Shown here: positions 32,303 to 43,562 of the stretch, piece after piece
How the letters are laid out: each line of letters starts with the position of its first letter
Numbering within the stretch: position 1 is the first letter of the stretch
Origin: Pochonia chlamydosporia 170
Lineage: Eukaryota; Ascomycota; Sordariomycetes; Hypocreales; Clavicipitaceae
Assembly (NCBI RefSeq): GCF_001653235.2
Contig: NC_035792.1
Span: 620,001 to 684,000 of the forward strand
Direction: 5' to 3'
DNA length: 64,000 nucleotides
Translations under genes and position numbers: made by a program
Notes under the pieces: generated by a model
The model's input: only the letters and a program-made list of their open reading frames with translations
What the model was told of the DNA's origin: nothing
The model's database searches: none

Positions 32303-32310
32303 ATTGGGAC
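32303..32310. repeat. Target-site duplication, right copy
   Basis: ATTGGGAC, identical to 29612-29619. Permease coding resumes at 32311. Confidence 0.93.
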
Positions 32311-33616
32311 TACACCAACGCTTGTTTTTGGCCTATCGTTCCGCGATGCTGCCATTATGATTCCTACGATGCAGCTGATTCTGATATGTCCCACCCTCTA
32401 CATCCTCACGCTTGCTCCTCAACTTGGCATGCGACAATCAGTGCAACTACGATACGCCTTTGGGTAAGTTCAGACACTGCAGATCATACGTACTGTATAC
32501 TAACAAATACCTTGCAGGAGATATCCCATCGCTCTCGTCTCCGTCATAATCATCATAATGACAGGCATATTCGGCATCCTCGCTTCAGTCGGAGGAGCCG
32601 AATGTCTCTGGGCAGTCCGCCCAGGCACACTCCCCATCGAAGGTGCCGTAGGTATAATCTTCATCGGCGCCTTCATTATCGGCTTCATCGGCTACGGCTG
32701 CCTCCACTTCGTCTGCCAATATATCTGGATACCCAATATCATCGTCCTAATTGTTCTTGTCTGTTGCGCGGGACCGCACTTAAAGCATCAAGCTCCCGCA
32801 GCCGTCACCGGGGCAAGGCCCTTTCTTGCCACGATCTCAATCTGCGCATCAAACATGATCACTTGGGGAGTTCTTGTGGGGGATTACGCATGCTACATGC
32901 CTCCAAAGGCGCCCAGGCTTCGACTTGCACTTTACTGTCTTATGGGCTTGTATGTGCCGTTCTCGCTGCTCATGATCTTGGGAGCTGCCATTGGCGGTGC
33001 CATACCGGCTATTCCTTCCTGGACTGTTGCATATCAACAGGGGAGTTTTGGCGGCGTCCTCGGTGAGATTTTGACATCTCGAGTTGGTGGTTTCGGTCGG
33101 TTTTGTTTGGTCATTCTAGGGTTCTCAATTGTCACAACATCGGCTCGGGATATGTACAGCATCTCATTGTACCTGGCGTCAATTATTCCACGTCTTCATC
33201 GGGTACCGCGAGTGCTGGTCTTGATAGCAACGGCTGGAGCTATGACGGGCATTGGGATCGCTGCCTCCAGCTCGTTTCTCCCGTCGCTCAGCACGCTGGT
33301 CAGTATCGCTGGCTACATGACTGGTCCCATTGTCGGTTGTTTCCTCGTTGAGTATCTGGTGTTTCGAAAAGCATATCCCACTAGTATGAACCCGACTATT
33401 TGGAACAATCCCAAAGCTCTACCTACTGGAATACCTGCACTCATCTCAACATTGGTCCCGTGGGCGTTGATCGTTCCGTCAATGGATACGGTATGGTATT
33501 CAGGTCCTATTGCAAAGGTTGTAGGGGATTTGGCATGGGAGCTCGGAACTGCGAGTGCTGTGGTTCTCTATCTGCCGTTGAGAGCAATGGAAATTTCATT
33601 TCGGGGGCGCTTGTAA

Positions 33617-35257
33617 CACTCTTTCTAGTCAAGCTCTGGACGATGGTGAATTGTGTTTGATAACTTTGGCTGCTGTTTTTATAGGGAAATAAAATACTAA
33701 TAAGTAACTAGCAAGCATCCTCTGATATTCTTGAGCACTAAGCAATAAACTCGCCGTCCCCCCGTACTGAACTGAGGGAAAGGATGTTTACTCTGCTGCA
33801 ATATATGCCAATAAAAACCAAGACTTACATGATTCTGCAATTTCCAGAAACAGTCCATTTGTTGGGGCTTTCTTGTGTTGGCAATTGGCACGCAGCTTTC
33901 AAAAAGATCATCTATCTGTGCAACACAGGAGCCGCCAAGCTGGCTACAGAGTAAACAACCGCAAATATAAACATATATGGTCCAATTCACGTGCTAGTTG
34001 TTCAGCAACCCGTGAAAATGACCAATAGTTTCATCCATCAAGTTAATAACGCCAACCAACAAAAAAACCAAGCCTCTTCACGGCCCAACATGAATTCATC
34101 TACAACTTTCTAGCCCACACGACACTGATAATTCACCAACCCCAATACTTCATCGACTTCCCCTGCAAGACATTCCTCCTCACAAGCATAGAATCATAAT
34201 CCATCATCCTACCTAATTACATCCCAGAACCCAATTACAGCCCAGCAACCGGGTAACACAAACCAACAAACCAACCAGCAAAGCCACGCCAAGCAACACC
34301 ACTGTCTTACACAGCCCGCCGACAACAAACCAACGTTGGTTCAGCCCTGTCACGTCTCACCTCCACGCAATGACGTTACACTCTGACCACGCACTGATCA
34401 AGTGTTGCCTATTTCTAGCGCGGGCCAACACGCGAAAATGCCATATGGATCGACACTTACTACACAGACACCTTTAGCCCGTAGTTGAAATACACTGTGC
34501 TCCACAGGTCACAGCTTCTGTTCCCTGGCAAGTTCCAGCATTCTGTCAAGTCCATGATGACGAGTTCTCCACAGAATATTGTAACGACTAACAAACCGGG
34601 CAGTGCATGTTGATCGTTCGACTGAGTATGAGTCTAACAGTACGACCCGGTAGGGGGAAACGGAGCGTGTTTCAATGTGAGCACGCCGTTGCATCTGCAT
34701 GCGGTTTTGACTTTGATTGTCAACGTTGGTGTCCCAATCGGGTGGTATGCCTCACAATCTAAGACATGACCTGACCAAAGCTTATATCCGCATAATAGAG
34801 TTTCCACGTTTACTATTCCGGGCACAACCACACGACAATGAATTGCAATGAGAAATGATCGCTGAATGTAAGAGATGTGAATCTCTTACTCTGTATGAAT
34901 TGACCCCGACTCCTCCATATTCGCTATGGTACAGTAAAATTGTATGAAACCCCGGTTTCCGCCAATACCTGTAATTCCCTGAACAAATAAACAAATGTCT
35001 TACAGCAAAACACACAAGTAAAAGCTGTGCCTGATTTAAACAAGGCCAAAAATCTTTGCAAAAACACACAAAAAAAAAAAGAGGGGGAGAAAGCCAATTA
35101 ACCAGTAGATGCAGTGTAATAGGTAGCCAAGAATCAATTGCAACCCTCTCCGATGCTTATGACCCTCCTGCCAACGTAAGAAAATATTAATGTAGTGAGT
35201 AGCTAGGATATGAGAAATGGACTTTTGCAGCCATTTCCGAGCTGTGCTTTGATATAA
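33617..35257. other. Convergent spacer, C/A-rich stretch
   Basis: Spacer between the 3' ends of the permease and the sulfatase-like gene. From about 34020 to 34340 the plus strand is very poor in G and rich in C and A, with runs such as CCAACCAACAAA. No gene or RNA was recognised. An A10-type tract lies near 35070. Confidence 0.5.
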
Positions 35258-37855
35258 TCACGGGGTATAACGCCATCGCTTTGCATTTTCATCAACCCAC
35301 CACCTCGTCATGAATGCGGCTTCTTCAGCCCACTTAGCCGCATCTGCTCCGTACTTCTTCTCTACGCTGTGTAGGAAAGTAACAAAGTCAAATGATAGAA
35401 CACCATTCTTCTCATAAGGGTCCTTTTCGAGATTCGTGAATCGCCACTCAATATCCTTAATCACTGGAACAACCAGGCGCCACTTGGGATCTCGTGCACT
35501 TCGGGTCGCAATCTGCGCACGGCCAGTGTTCATAACGGTGAACTGCCAGTCAGCCTGGCCAGTGTGCTTGGACGAAGTTTGAAGCGGTCGAATAAGAGAC
35601 TGGCCCTCATAATTGCGAACCAAATCCTGGGCTGCTTGTCGCTCAGAGTGGGACAACGAACCAGTCTCGATGAGCAAGTCCAAAATTGTGGGTAGGATAG
35701 CGATCGAGTTCACAGGAGTGTTGATGTCGATAGGAGGAAGATTCGGGTGCGACATGACCAGAGGGACGTGGAAGTTACCGACATTGGGCTGATAGTAAGG
35801 TGTGACAGCTCCTGTTTCGGGAACAGACAGGCCGTGGTCGCCTACCATGACGACCAAAGTGTTGTTTGTTGAGCCCTCTTCCTCAATAATCTGCAAAATC
35901 TTTCCAAGCCAGCGGTCGACGAATCCAATCGTGTTCACATAGTGGGAAAGATCCTCGAGTTTTCCCTCGGGAGCAAGGGGAACATACTTTTCTTCGTCGG
36001 GCATCTTGAACGGGTGGTGAGCAGTGCTGGTTAGGTGTGACAGAAACAGTCGCTCGTTCTTTTCGTTTGCGGTCTTGAAGGCATCCCGAATGTATTGCTC
36101 GACAGCTGACTCGGCCATGCCATAATAATTGATTTCTGGCATGGTGTTCTTTCCGAACTTGGCGTCCTCGCTCTGCAGGTACTCCTTGTGGACAAGTTCC
36201 TCCGTCTTGTAACCCAGCTTGGGCATCAAAAGATCTTGCTTATCATAGGTATTCGTAACCGACATCATGAAGGTGTTGCTCCACTTGTATTTGGTATATT
36301 CGTCCGTATTTTTCGCGGAGTCGTTTGAATGGTCCAGGGCGTTGAAGGCGTTGAAGATGTGCGGCAGACATGGTTGGTAAATATGGTTGGCATACTCGAC
36401 GTTGAAGTCGGCAACCAGAGGCGTGATTCCGCACATGGTTCCTGGAAGACTCTTGAGAGTATAGGTACCAGTGGTGTGGTCGTTGTTTACGTTCAGGCCA
36501 CCACGTCGTGTAGTAGCATTATGCTCAAATCCGTCATTATAGTCACCAGTCAAAAAGTTGGCGTTCTGTGTCAGAGTGGCAAGTCGCTCTTGCACCTCAT
36601 CAGGTAGTGTGCCGTTTTCCCAGGTGTCAGCAAGCTTTTTCCAAATCTGTCCGTCCTTTTTGATGGGGAAAACATCCTTGCGAGTACTCTCAAGCTTAAT
36701 TAGTACGACGTGCCGGATGTCGACGCCACCAAGCTTGCCTCGGAGAGGGGCCAGCAAGTCATCTTCCAGGTTGGATATCTTGAGAGGGTCGTGAGCGGAG
36801 TTGTAGTGGTCCTTGCCCGACTCGTACCAATCCTCAAATCCGGGAAGGGGGGTTTCCATCTTTGGAAGCCATTTCCAGCGGATAGGTTCGGCCAAGGCAG
36901 TCTCATTATCCCAGCCCCAGCCAATACTATGGCCATAGAACGGGAGAAGACTAGCGAGAGTGGGTGAGGAGTGGGCAAAATCGATGAATGGGAGCAAAAT
37001 TGGAGTCCAGGACATGAAGATGAGCGAGCTTTCGATGGGCCGAACAATCGACAAAACTACTTGTGTAATCAAGAGAATGCCAATGACTGTGTAAAACAGC
37101 CACATGAGTTTATTCTCGCGGAGCGTTGCCGGAGCAGAGTTCTTGCGTTTTCCTTCACCGCTGATGTCCTCTTCGCCGTCCGATCCATCTTCAAGATCTG
37201 CTTCCTTTTGTGGAATATAGTCGTATTTCACCGTCGCAGTCGGGCTTCGGCTGCAATAGGGTATCTTGCTGAACAAGAATGTGAAAGGCAACTTGACGAT
37301 GTCGAGAGCCATGCCGGCAAAGACGAAGCTGAAGTCCTGGAGAACCCAACCAATCACAAGTATAGCCATAAACGCAATCGAGCAGGACACGAGCCCAGTC
37401 AGAAGCACAGACCAGGACGATGAGTCGCCCGCCAGACCAATGTTTCGCCAGTGAAGCTCAGATCCAGCGACAACAAAGAAGGAAATATTGATCGCCGCCA
37501 GGGCATGCTGGAAAAAGGTGATGACACACGCTAGGCTGGTGGCCAAAAAACGCAGACAGCTTACAGCCGCAAACAATGGCAGCTCAGCATCCAGTAACAA
37601 TCGGAGCATCAGCAATAAAGCTGTGTCTTGTGCGAAAAAAGACAGTCCCCATCGAACCATTTCTGTTGGCGGGAGCGCCGTAATATGGGCATATATGTGA
37701 ATCCATTTGGCGCTCAGTATTGACACGGCAGCAATAGAGAAAACCAGCCGTCTATTGGCGAATCGAGAGGCAAAAGCCAAAAACAGGCGTCTATTGGGGA
37801 AGACGCATCGTCGGGAGGCCAGGGAGCCGACAGCGCGGCGAGTTGAGTCAATCAT
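35258..37855 (-). CDS. Membrane sulfatase-domain protein (LtaS-like fold)
   Basis: One exon of 865 codons from the first ATG (37855, MIDSTRRAVGSL); the frame is open further up to 38053 but without an ATG. Residues about 35-185 hold several hydrophobic segments, a charged acidic loop lies at 215-240 and another membrane segment at 250-272. A large extracytoplasmic sulfatase/phosphoethanolamine-transferase-like domain follows. It contains HVVLIKLESTRKDVFPI (E389, S390, T391 at the nucleophile position), LTSTAHHPFK, and VVMVGDHGLSVPE with the metal-binding Asp-His. The topology resembles lipoteichoic-acid synthase relatives and is conserved in filamentous fungi as an uncharacterised sulfatase. 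Function may involve transfer of a phospho- or sulfo-group at the membrane; the substrate is unknown. Confidence 0.85.
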   Translation of the reverse strand: MIDSTRRAVGSLASRRCVFPNRRLFLAFASRFANRRLVFSIAAVSILSAKWIHIYAHITALPPTEMVRWGLSFFAQDTALLLMLRLLLDAELPLFAAVSCLRFLATSLACVITFFQHALAAINISFFVVAGSELHWRNIGLAGDSSSWSVLLTGLVSCSIAFMAILVIGWVLQDFSFVFAGMALDIVKLPFTFLFSKIPYCSRSPTATVKYDYIPQKEADLEDGSDGEEDISGEGKRKNSAPATLRENKLMWLFYTVIGILLITQVVLSIVRPIESSLIFMSWTPILLPFIDFAHSSPTLASLLPFYGHSIGWGWDNETALAEPIRWKWLPKMETPLPGFEDWYESGKDHYNSAHDPLKISNLEDDLLAPLRGKLGGVDIRHVVLIKLESTRKDVFPIKKDGQIWKKLADTWENGTLPDEVQERLATLTQNANFLTGDYNDGFEHNATTRRGGLNVNNDHTTGTYTLKSLPGTMCGITPLVADFNVEYANHIYQPCLPHIFNAFNALDHSNDSAKNTDEYTKYKWSNTFMMSVTNTYDKQDLLMPKLGYKTEELVHKEYLQSEDAKFGKNTMPEINYYGMAESAVEQYIRDAFKTANEKNERLFLSHLTSTAHHPFKMPDEEKYVPLAPEGKLEDLSHYVNTIGFVDRWLGKILQIIEEEGSTNNTLVVMVGDHGLSVPETGAVTPYYQPNVGNFHVPLVMSHPNLPPIDINTPVNSIAILPTILDLLIETGSLSHSERQAAQDLVRNYEGQSLIRPLQTSSKHTGQADWQFTVMNTGRAQIATRSARDPKWRLVVPVIKDIEWRFTNLEKDPYEKNGVLSFDFVTFLHSVEKKYGADAAKWAEEAAFMTRWWVDENAKRWRYTP

Positions 37856-38600
37856 AACGGCGCGAATCCACGGTTGGAAAGGTATCTCATGCTCGAAAGT
37901 AGGAAAATTCGGAATATGCTTAGGTGTCAAGCGTGTGTGTTTGGCGATTCGAGGCCAGTCTGTTGCACACCAGTGCCGCTGTTGAAGCGGTCTTGCTTCG
38001 TTCGCTCGCTCGCTTGCTTGCTCTGTTGGAGCCTGTAACTTGCTGCTAGACAAAATAAGGAGTGGAGAACAAAGAGTGAGGATTTGCAGAGCAAGTCAAC
38101 AGGACAACAAGAGACGTCGAGATTACAAGCAAGCCGTTGAGAGGGACAATGGGAAGGGAAGAAAGAAAAGGAAAATCGTGGACAAGGTGAAGATGTGCAA
38201 AGATGAGCACCAAGAGGGCGTGGGGAAGAAGAAAAGGGCAGAATGAAGGCCAGGATGACAAAAGTCAAAGGAGGGCACAAGACTCGAGAAGGAGGCGACG
38301 ATGGACCAGGGCAAGTGGAGTAGAGTCAAAGGCAAGGTCCCAAGTTGCAAAGGAGGAGTCTGGTCTGGTCAACTGGTCCGGTTCGGTCAAGATTGCCAAT
38401 GGAATATCGAGGGGAGTGCGAAAAGGGCATGGGAGGGTGAGACTACCAAGCAGGCCAAACTTCAGCCCAGAAAAAGAAGCTTCCACTTCCATGAAAGACC
38501 GGACCAACAGACATTGACTGGACCAAAAATCCGCAAATGCTTGTCCTTCCAGCGTCCAAACGATCCCAGCCTTACTCGTTTATGAATGAGTGAATCCACC
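37856..38600 (-). promoter_or_regulatory. Pyrimidine-rich leader/promoter of the sulfatase gene
   Basis: On the minus strand this stretch is strongly C/T-rich, especially 38050-38290. That is usual for core promoters and 5' leaders of filamentous fungi. The frame extends into it without an ATG, so it is probably transcribed but not translated. Confidence 0.45.
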
Positions 38601-41600
38601 CCAGTTTGCCCCGGTTCCCGCTACTCCACCAAGCCGTGCGAACTGCCTTTGTTCTTGGCGGAGGAAGATACAGCGAGAGAATGGTCAGGTCGGGTTGGCC
38701 GAACCCTCTCACCTCACAGCGCGACCTCAGACGCTTCAATATTCGTCAATCCGTCTGGTTAATCCTTCGGCTGCCTTGCCCTTAATGTCCCAATATCGCA
38801 CCAGACAGCTCGCATCCACGGCCAGCACATGGAGCAGGAACAAAATGCTGTTTCGCGTCCCTTGCTCTGGTGTCAACCTGTGTGGGTGAAGGGAATGCAA
38901 GATCCAGACTACGGCCAAAACCAGAAATTGAACACACGATCCGTGCCCCCAAGAGGTTAACTGGAGAGGAAGCGGCCAGGCCAACCAGACTAATGTCTGC
39001 TGTAGTCATGATGACAACATGGAGGAGCGGGAGCGGCAGGCATGCGAAGTAACAGACCACAGGCACATCATATCTCATCCAACAGACAGTTGAGATCAAC
39101 CGGGCGCATTGACGATTCCGTCCTGCAATGAAAAAAGTTGGGGGTACATGTACGTCCCAAGAATCCACCGTAGAGGATTCCATGGGTTCGCACAGTGTCG
39201 CGTGAGCACTTGCTGGTAGTGAAAGGACTGCTGGAGCTAACAATTTCTCTACCACACACCACCGGATATCTTCCGAAGCTCTGACAGCCTGGAGAACCAT
39301 GAAGCTAGAAGAATAAAGCAGCACCAGTGAGTGGCGATCATGAATCTAATTGGCAATGTCCGGAGTGCTTTTGCTCCCTCCCGTAAATTGCAACCAACAG
39401 GCGGGTCAATTAAGGTCAACTGGTTCAATTGCATCTTGGCCTGCCTGCACTGCCAACCCGCTGCTCCTATCCCAGAATGAAAGGGGGGAGTGGAGACAGC
39501 TTTAGAAGATGTGGATGGCGGGAACAGGGGTTTGACATGCCTTCAATGTTCTTTGTCATTGAGTCTGGTCTAGTGCAAATTGCGCCTGGATGAGAAACAT
39601 TGGGGAGCGCATTGGTGAGCCGCAACGAGACTGGAGGCCAGAATAGAACGGCCAAGTTGGAGAAAGCGCTCTTCACATTTCGCCAAATGGACACGCTACC
39701 CTACCCGCCCTTGAAGAAGCGCGCAGGAATGAAGACATCGACATCACGCTGGTCCATGCTCGCGTTGCAGAAATCGGCACAAGAATCACAGACATGACAC
39801 GGAATAAGAGAGCAAACATGCCCTGGTGGCCATGGATATCTCTTGAGGAGAACAGAGGCCTGTCTGGTGTGGTTGACTCCGCTCAACAGTGAGCAAAACC
39901 CAAGGCTTCCGCCTCCTCCTGCTGCTCCCCCACAGTCTCCCGCACCGTGTCATGTTGAGGCGCCATGGATAACGTGCTGAGATCTCTCAGTCACCGTGGC
40001 CCAAGATGACATGACGGGCGGCGGCTGACGGGTGTGCAGGATTTGAGTTGATCTAATTGTGGCGAAAGCGTCAAGTCCGGAATGGTGCCTGCTGTCAATG
40101 TTGAAACCATGGCGGCGCCAATGTTACCACTTGCATCACAGCACCAAGTTGGGCATGATTTCGCCGTCACAATTGGCGCAGTGGCTTTTGAAGAGTAGCA
40201 CTGCAAGATGCCAAAATGCTGTCGGGATTTCTGTCACAAATTCCTGGCGAGTGTGTGATTGCTGGGTATGGCACTGAAAGCTGGCTCACTACAGCGTAAG
40301 TGCACTCTGCATCTCCATCTTATGCGAATTCCTTCACTCTCGTGGCCGAGAGCCGCTTTCACAGTCCAGAACATTTCCACTTCTGATGCCCACCGGCATA
40401 TCCAGTGGTGGATCTACCTTGGCATCACAGAAAGCTCCATATACCAGCGGAGATCAGAGTTTGAGACTCGTATCATGAACTCGAGTTTTCAAGGGACCAT
40501 ACTTTACATGGCACTTCCATAGCCAGACTTGCAAAATGGCCGAATATTCTGCGTTGAACTTGGATAAAAATGAAGCATCCCAAAGTTCTGTAGGCAGGGC
40601 ATAGCTGCCTCTAATGTGCCCGCTCATTGACCAACTCGCCAGCGAACTCATAGCGGCAAGGCAGATGGAGTTGAACTGGCTACGGGACGAGAGACATCAT
40701 GGACCATTCACAACGATAGCCGCGCTGTGCCTTGTGGCCCCTTTCCTCGTGTTGGATCGTAATGCAGGCGACCCCTGTGGGCCAAGGGTGTATCAGAAAC
40801 CGAAATGACATTGAGCTTGAAGGCAATCCAGGCTATCAGTATTTCACCGCTCTACTGAAGAAAAGCAACTACCAAAAATCGGCACGATAGGGCCGGATAC
40901 GACAGTCAACAATGCGAAACAACGGCACCAGGTCACAGATGAAAAAGCCTTGGAAAAATGCGAAATCCGAATTGGAACGCACCAGTCCGAGGTGGCATGG
41001 GATGATTGGAAAAATCAAAATACGAGCCACACTTGGGTGGCCAATTAGCCATCGACACCGATTCAAGCATGCCAGGGAGCCACAGGTCCATCTCACCACG
41101 TTGAGATTTTCCGCACTTGTCCGACTCTGGCCATTCAACACGCGACCCGCTGGTCCCCTTGTCACACATGCACAGTGTTGCGATCACCCTTTTTTTTTTT
41201 TTAAACAGTCAATGGCTCGACTTGATTGGTCACAGCACGGAGAGCATTGTGGTAAGATTATGTCCTGCATGTATGTCACCCCAACCCCGACCACGAGCGC
41301 AGGTGGGGTGCAGGTGCCAGTCAATCCAGTCCATCTGCTCTTTCTGCTTTTGCTCATTGCTGGTGATGCTTTGGCAATTGAGCAGGTTCCCCGCAATGTG
41401 CATCTCGCCCGAGCGGCTCAAATGCCAAGACAGCTCGGCAAGAGCCAGTGGTACCTACCTTCCCTTCAATGTCGCGCTTGGTCATGTCTGCCGTCTGGTC
41501 TGGTCGCCAATGGTCATGCATGACCAGACCTGACACCACCATCACGCTGATGGAATTTTGCACACTTGCTGACACATGCCCGTTGTGAAATTGCAGCCAT

Positions 41601-43562
41601 GCAACCGACCAGTTGACACACCGGACCGCGATGCAAAATCTGGCAACTCGATACAAAGCTGGCGCTCTTTGGCAATATTGTGGCCGTCTGACGGATTCTT
41701 GTGCCCAATCGTCACCTCTATACCCCTGGCGGCTGAGGACCAGGTTCGGATCTGGACGCCGATTTTTGGACGGGCAACACGCCCCTTTTCTTTCTTTGCA
41801 AAGTCACCAACTGAGGCGCTGGGCAAAGTGCAAGCCATCACAGTCAGATCAAGCTGAACATGGTCCATAAACCAGAGTGCTGAGGCTTGGTCTCCTCAGA
41901 CTTCCATCACGCGACCTCTTGCTAATTTGGCCCAAGGGAGCCCATGAATCCGCTATGTCGCACCTCCGCAGCCCATGTCTGAGGATTATTGAATCGACGG
42001 CAACCCCCAAACTCCAACCTACAGAAGAATAAAGATTAGCGCAGTCGTTCTGCCCCTGAGGCTAACCTTTCATGCCTCCCGCTTGCACTAGTCGAATAGG
42101 CAGTCCTCGACTCATCACAGCTTGGCTCTGATCTGTGCCGCCATGCTGAGCACCATTGAGCTTTAAAATTCCCGGTCACGATCAAGGGAGAGTCCCCTTC
42201 CTATTACATGGCCTTGCTTGCAGATAAGAATATGCAGCGGGAGTTCACTTGCCGAGTTTTGCGGTCCAGTCTCGGCGGATGCCTGAGAGACTCAAGGGCA
42301 GCGTGTAGGTGTGTGAGTTCTAAGCTGGTGAAGTATATTGACGATCCGTTGATGGATTTCTTGTGCTTCTTTCAGCCGTGCTGTGTTATGCAGATCGTGC
42401 TGTCTGTCCCACGTCGGCCATCAGGGCATTCTCAAACAGCTTGTCAGCATTATGTCAAGCATCAGAGTAACCAAGCAAGTCTCACACACTTTGCAGGGCT
42501 TTCTCAGGGCATAATCCTTCAAGCCAATATCACGTAATTGCTGTGAGGATTACCGACTAGCCTGGACTAGTTGCCTGCTGGGAAGAAACCTAAGCTTGCG
42601 CCCATCGAACTCCACGCCGTACTTGTAACTTCCAAACAATTCTGATGACTTCATCTGGCCAAGCTTGAATGGCTTCATCAAGTCGTACATATCTACTGGA
42701 GACCTTTGGCAACTTGTACTCACATTGAGATCCATACAACTAAAGTCTTTTTCGGGACCTTGGCCTTGGCATTCATCTTGCCCCTGGGCTACCCGAGTCC
42801 CGCCAGCATGCCACAAGCCACATTCTCAGGTGCCAGACCCTTCAAATACCTGACTTGACTCGATTGAACTAATTAACCCCTGGAAGATTCAGACCCAAGT
42901 CTGGGGCCGGCCTAGGCCATACTACTTTTGTCATGACATTTTTATTTTCTCGACTGAGAAGTGGAATAGTTCGATAGCACGGGTCTTGGCTGAAATGAGC
43001 CCCGTAATTTCATGCACCTGTTGCTGCCCGATTTCCCAGATGGGCCATCGAATGCTTCTTTGAAATCAGACGGATGGGGCCTTTTGGCTGAGATGCCGTT
43101 GGCGCCGAAATGCTTAATTGGTGCTGGAGTTTTGACCCGATTGGTGGAGAGAAGGCTCGTATGGTAGGTAGTGTCGTCCATGTTGAGGCAAAGTGACACG
43201 ATGAGAAGCTTCATGAAATTGTCATCTTTAGTCTTGAACCAGAGGGGAAAGTGACATGCATTTTCTCCTGAAGTTACCATTCCCCTTTCTCTTCTTTACA
43301 TACCAGGTAGGCGGATGAAGAAAAGCACTTGACCTATACCATACAAAGGGCATTAAGGCGGAAGCAATGGTAACTCACGTTTAAAAAGGTTGGTGCTATA
43401 ACCACATCGGAAGACTCTTCACTCCACAAAACAGGCCCAGGAAATAACCTCTATGCACGTCAATAGGCATAAAATACATCCAGAAATAGCAAGAGTATAT
43501 ATTCGTATCTGTAACCGTACCAACGAGTAGAGAGCAGACATCCTAAAGCCATATCGCACCAA
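38601..43562. other. Gene-poor region of about 5 kb
   Basis: I could not support any gene. Many short frames occur on both strands (for example 40912-41523 with 203 codons), but they overlap each other, lack domains and include a translated T13 tract (41190-41202). GC content is ordinary, so it does not look like a repeat-induced-mutation relic. It could hold long regulatory DNA, a non-coding transcript or an old decayed gene. Confidence 0.5.
41190..41202. repeat. T13 homopolymer
   Basis: Thirteen consecutive T residues inside the gene-poor region. Confidence 0.85.

Larger units (their letters stand above)
29303..33616 (+). pseudogene. NCS1-family permease gene split by a hAT transposon
   Basis: Without the insertion the gene has three exons, 29303-29550, 29605-29619 joined to 32311-32463, and 32518-33616, which sum to 505 in-frame codons including the stop. 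Both introns are 54 bp, GT..AG, and the second has a TACTAAC branch site. NCS1 proteins are proton or sodium symporters for purines, pyrimidines, allantoin, hydantoin or related N-heterocycles at the plasma membrane. Marks are PVPVEQRTHTKYYNILTLF before the first helix, LLPISIGTTPTLVFGLSFRD across the insertion, MITWGVLVGDYACYMP, and about twelve membrane segments. The transposon splits codons for IG-T at residue 87-88, so a full protein cannot be made in this copy. No other lesion is seen, so the insertion is probably recent. It may have been the uptake system of the neighbouring ring-cleavage genes. Confidence 0.87.

Noticed and set aside
40912..41523. 203-codon frame in the gene-poor region
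   Set aside because: It translates the T13 tract, overlaps equal-sized frames in other phases and has no domain.
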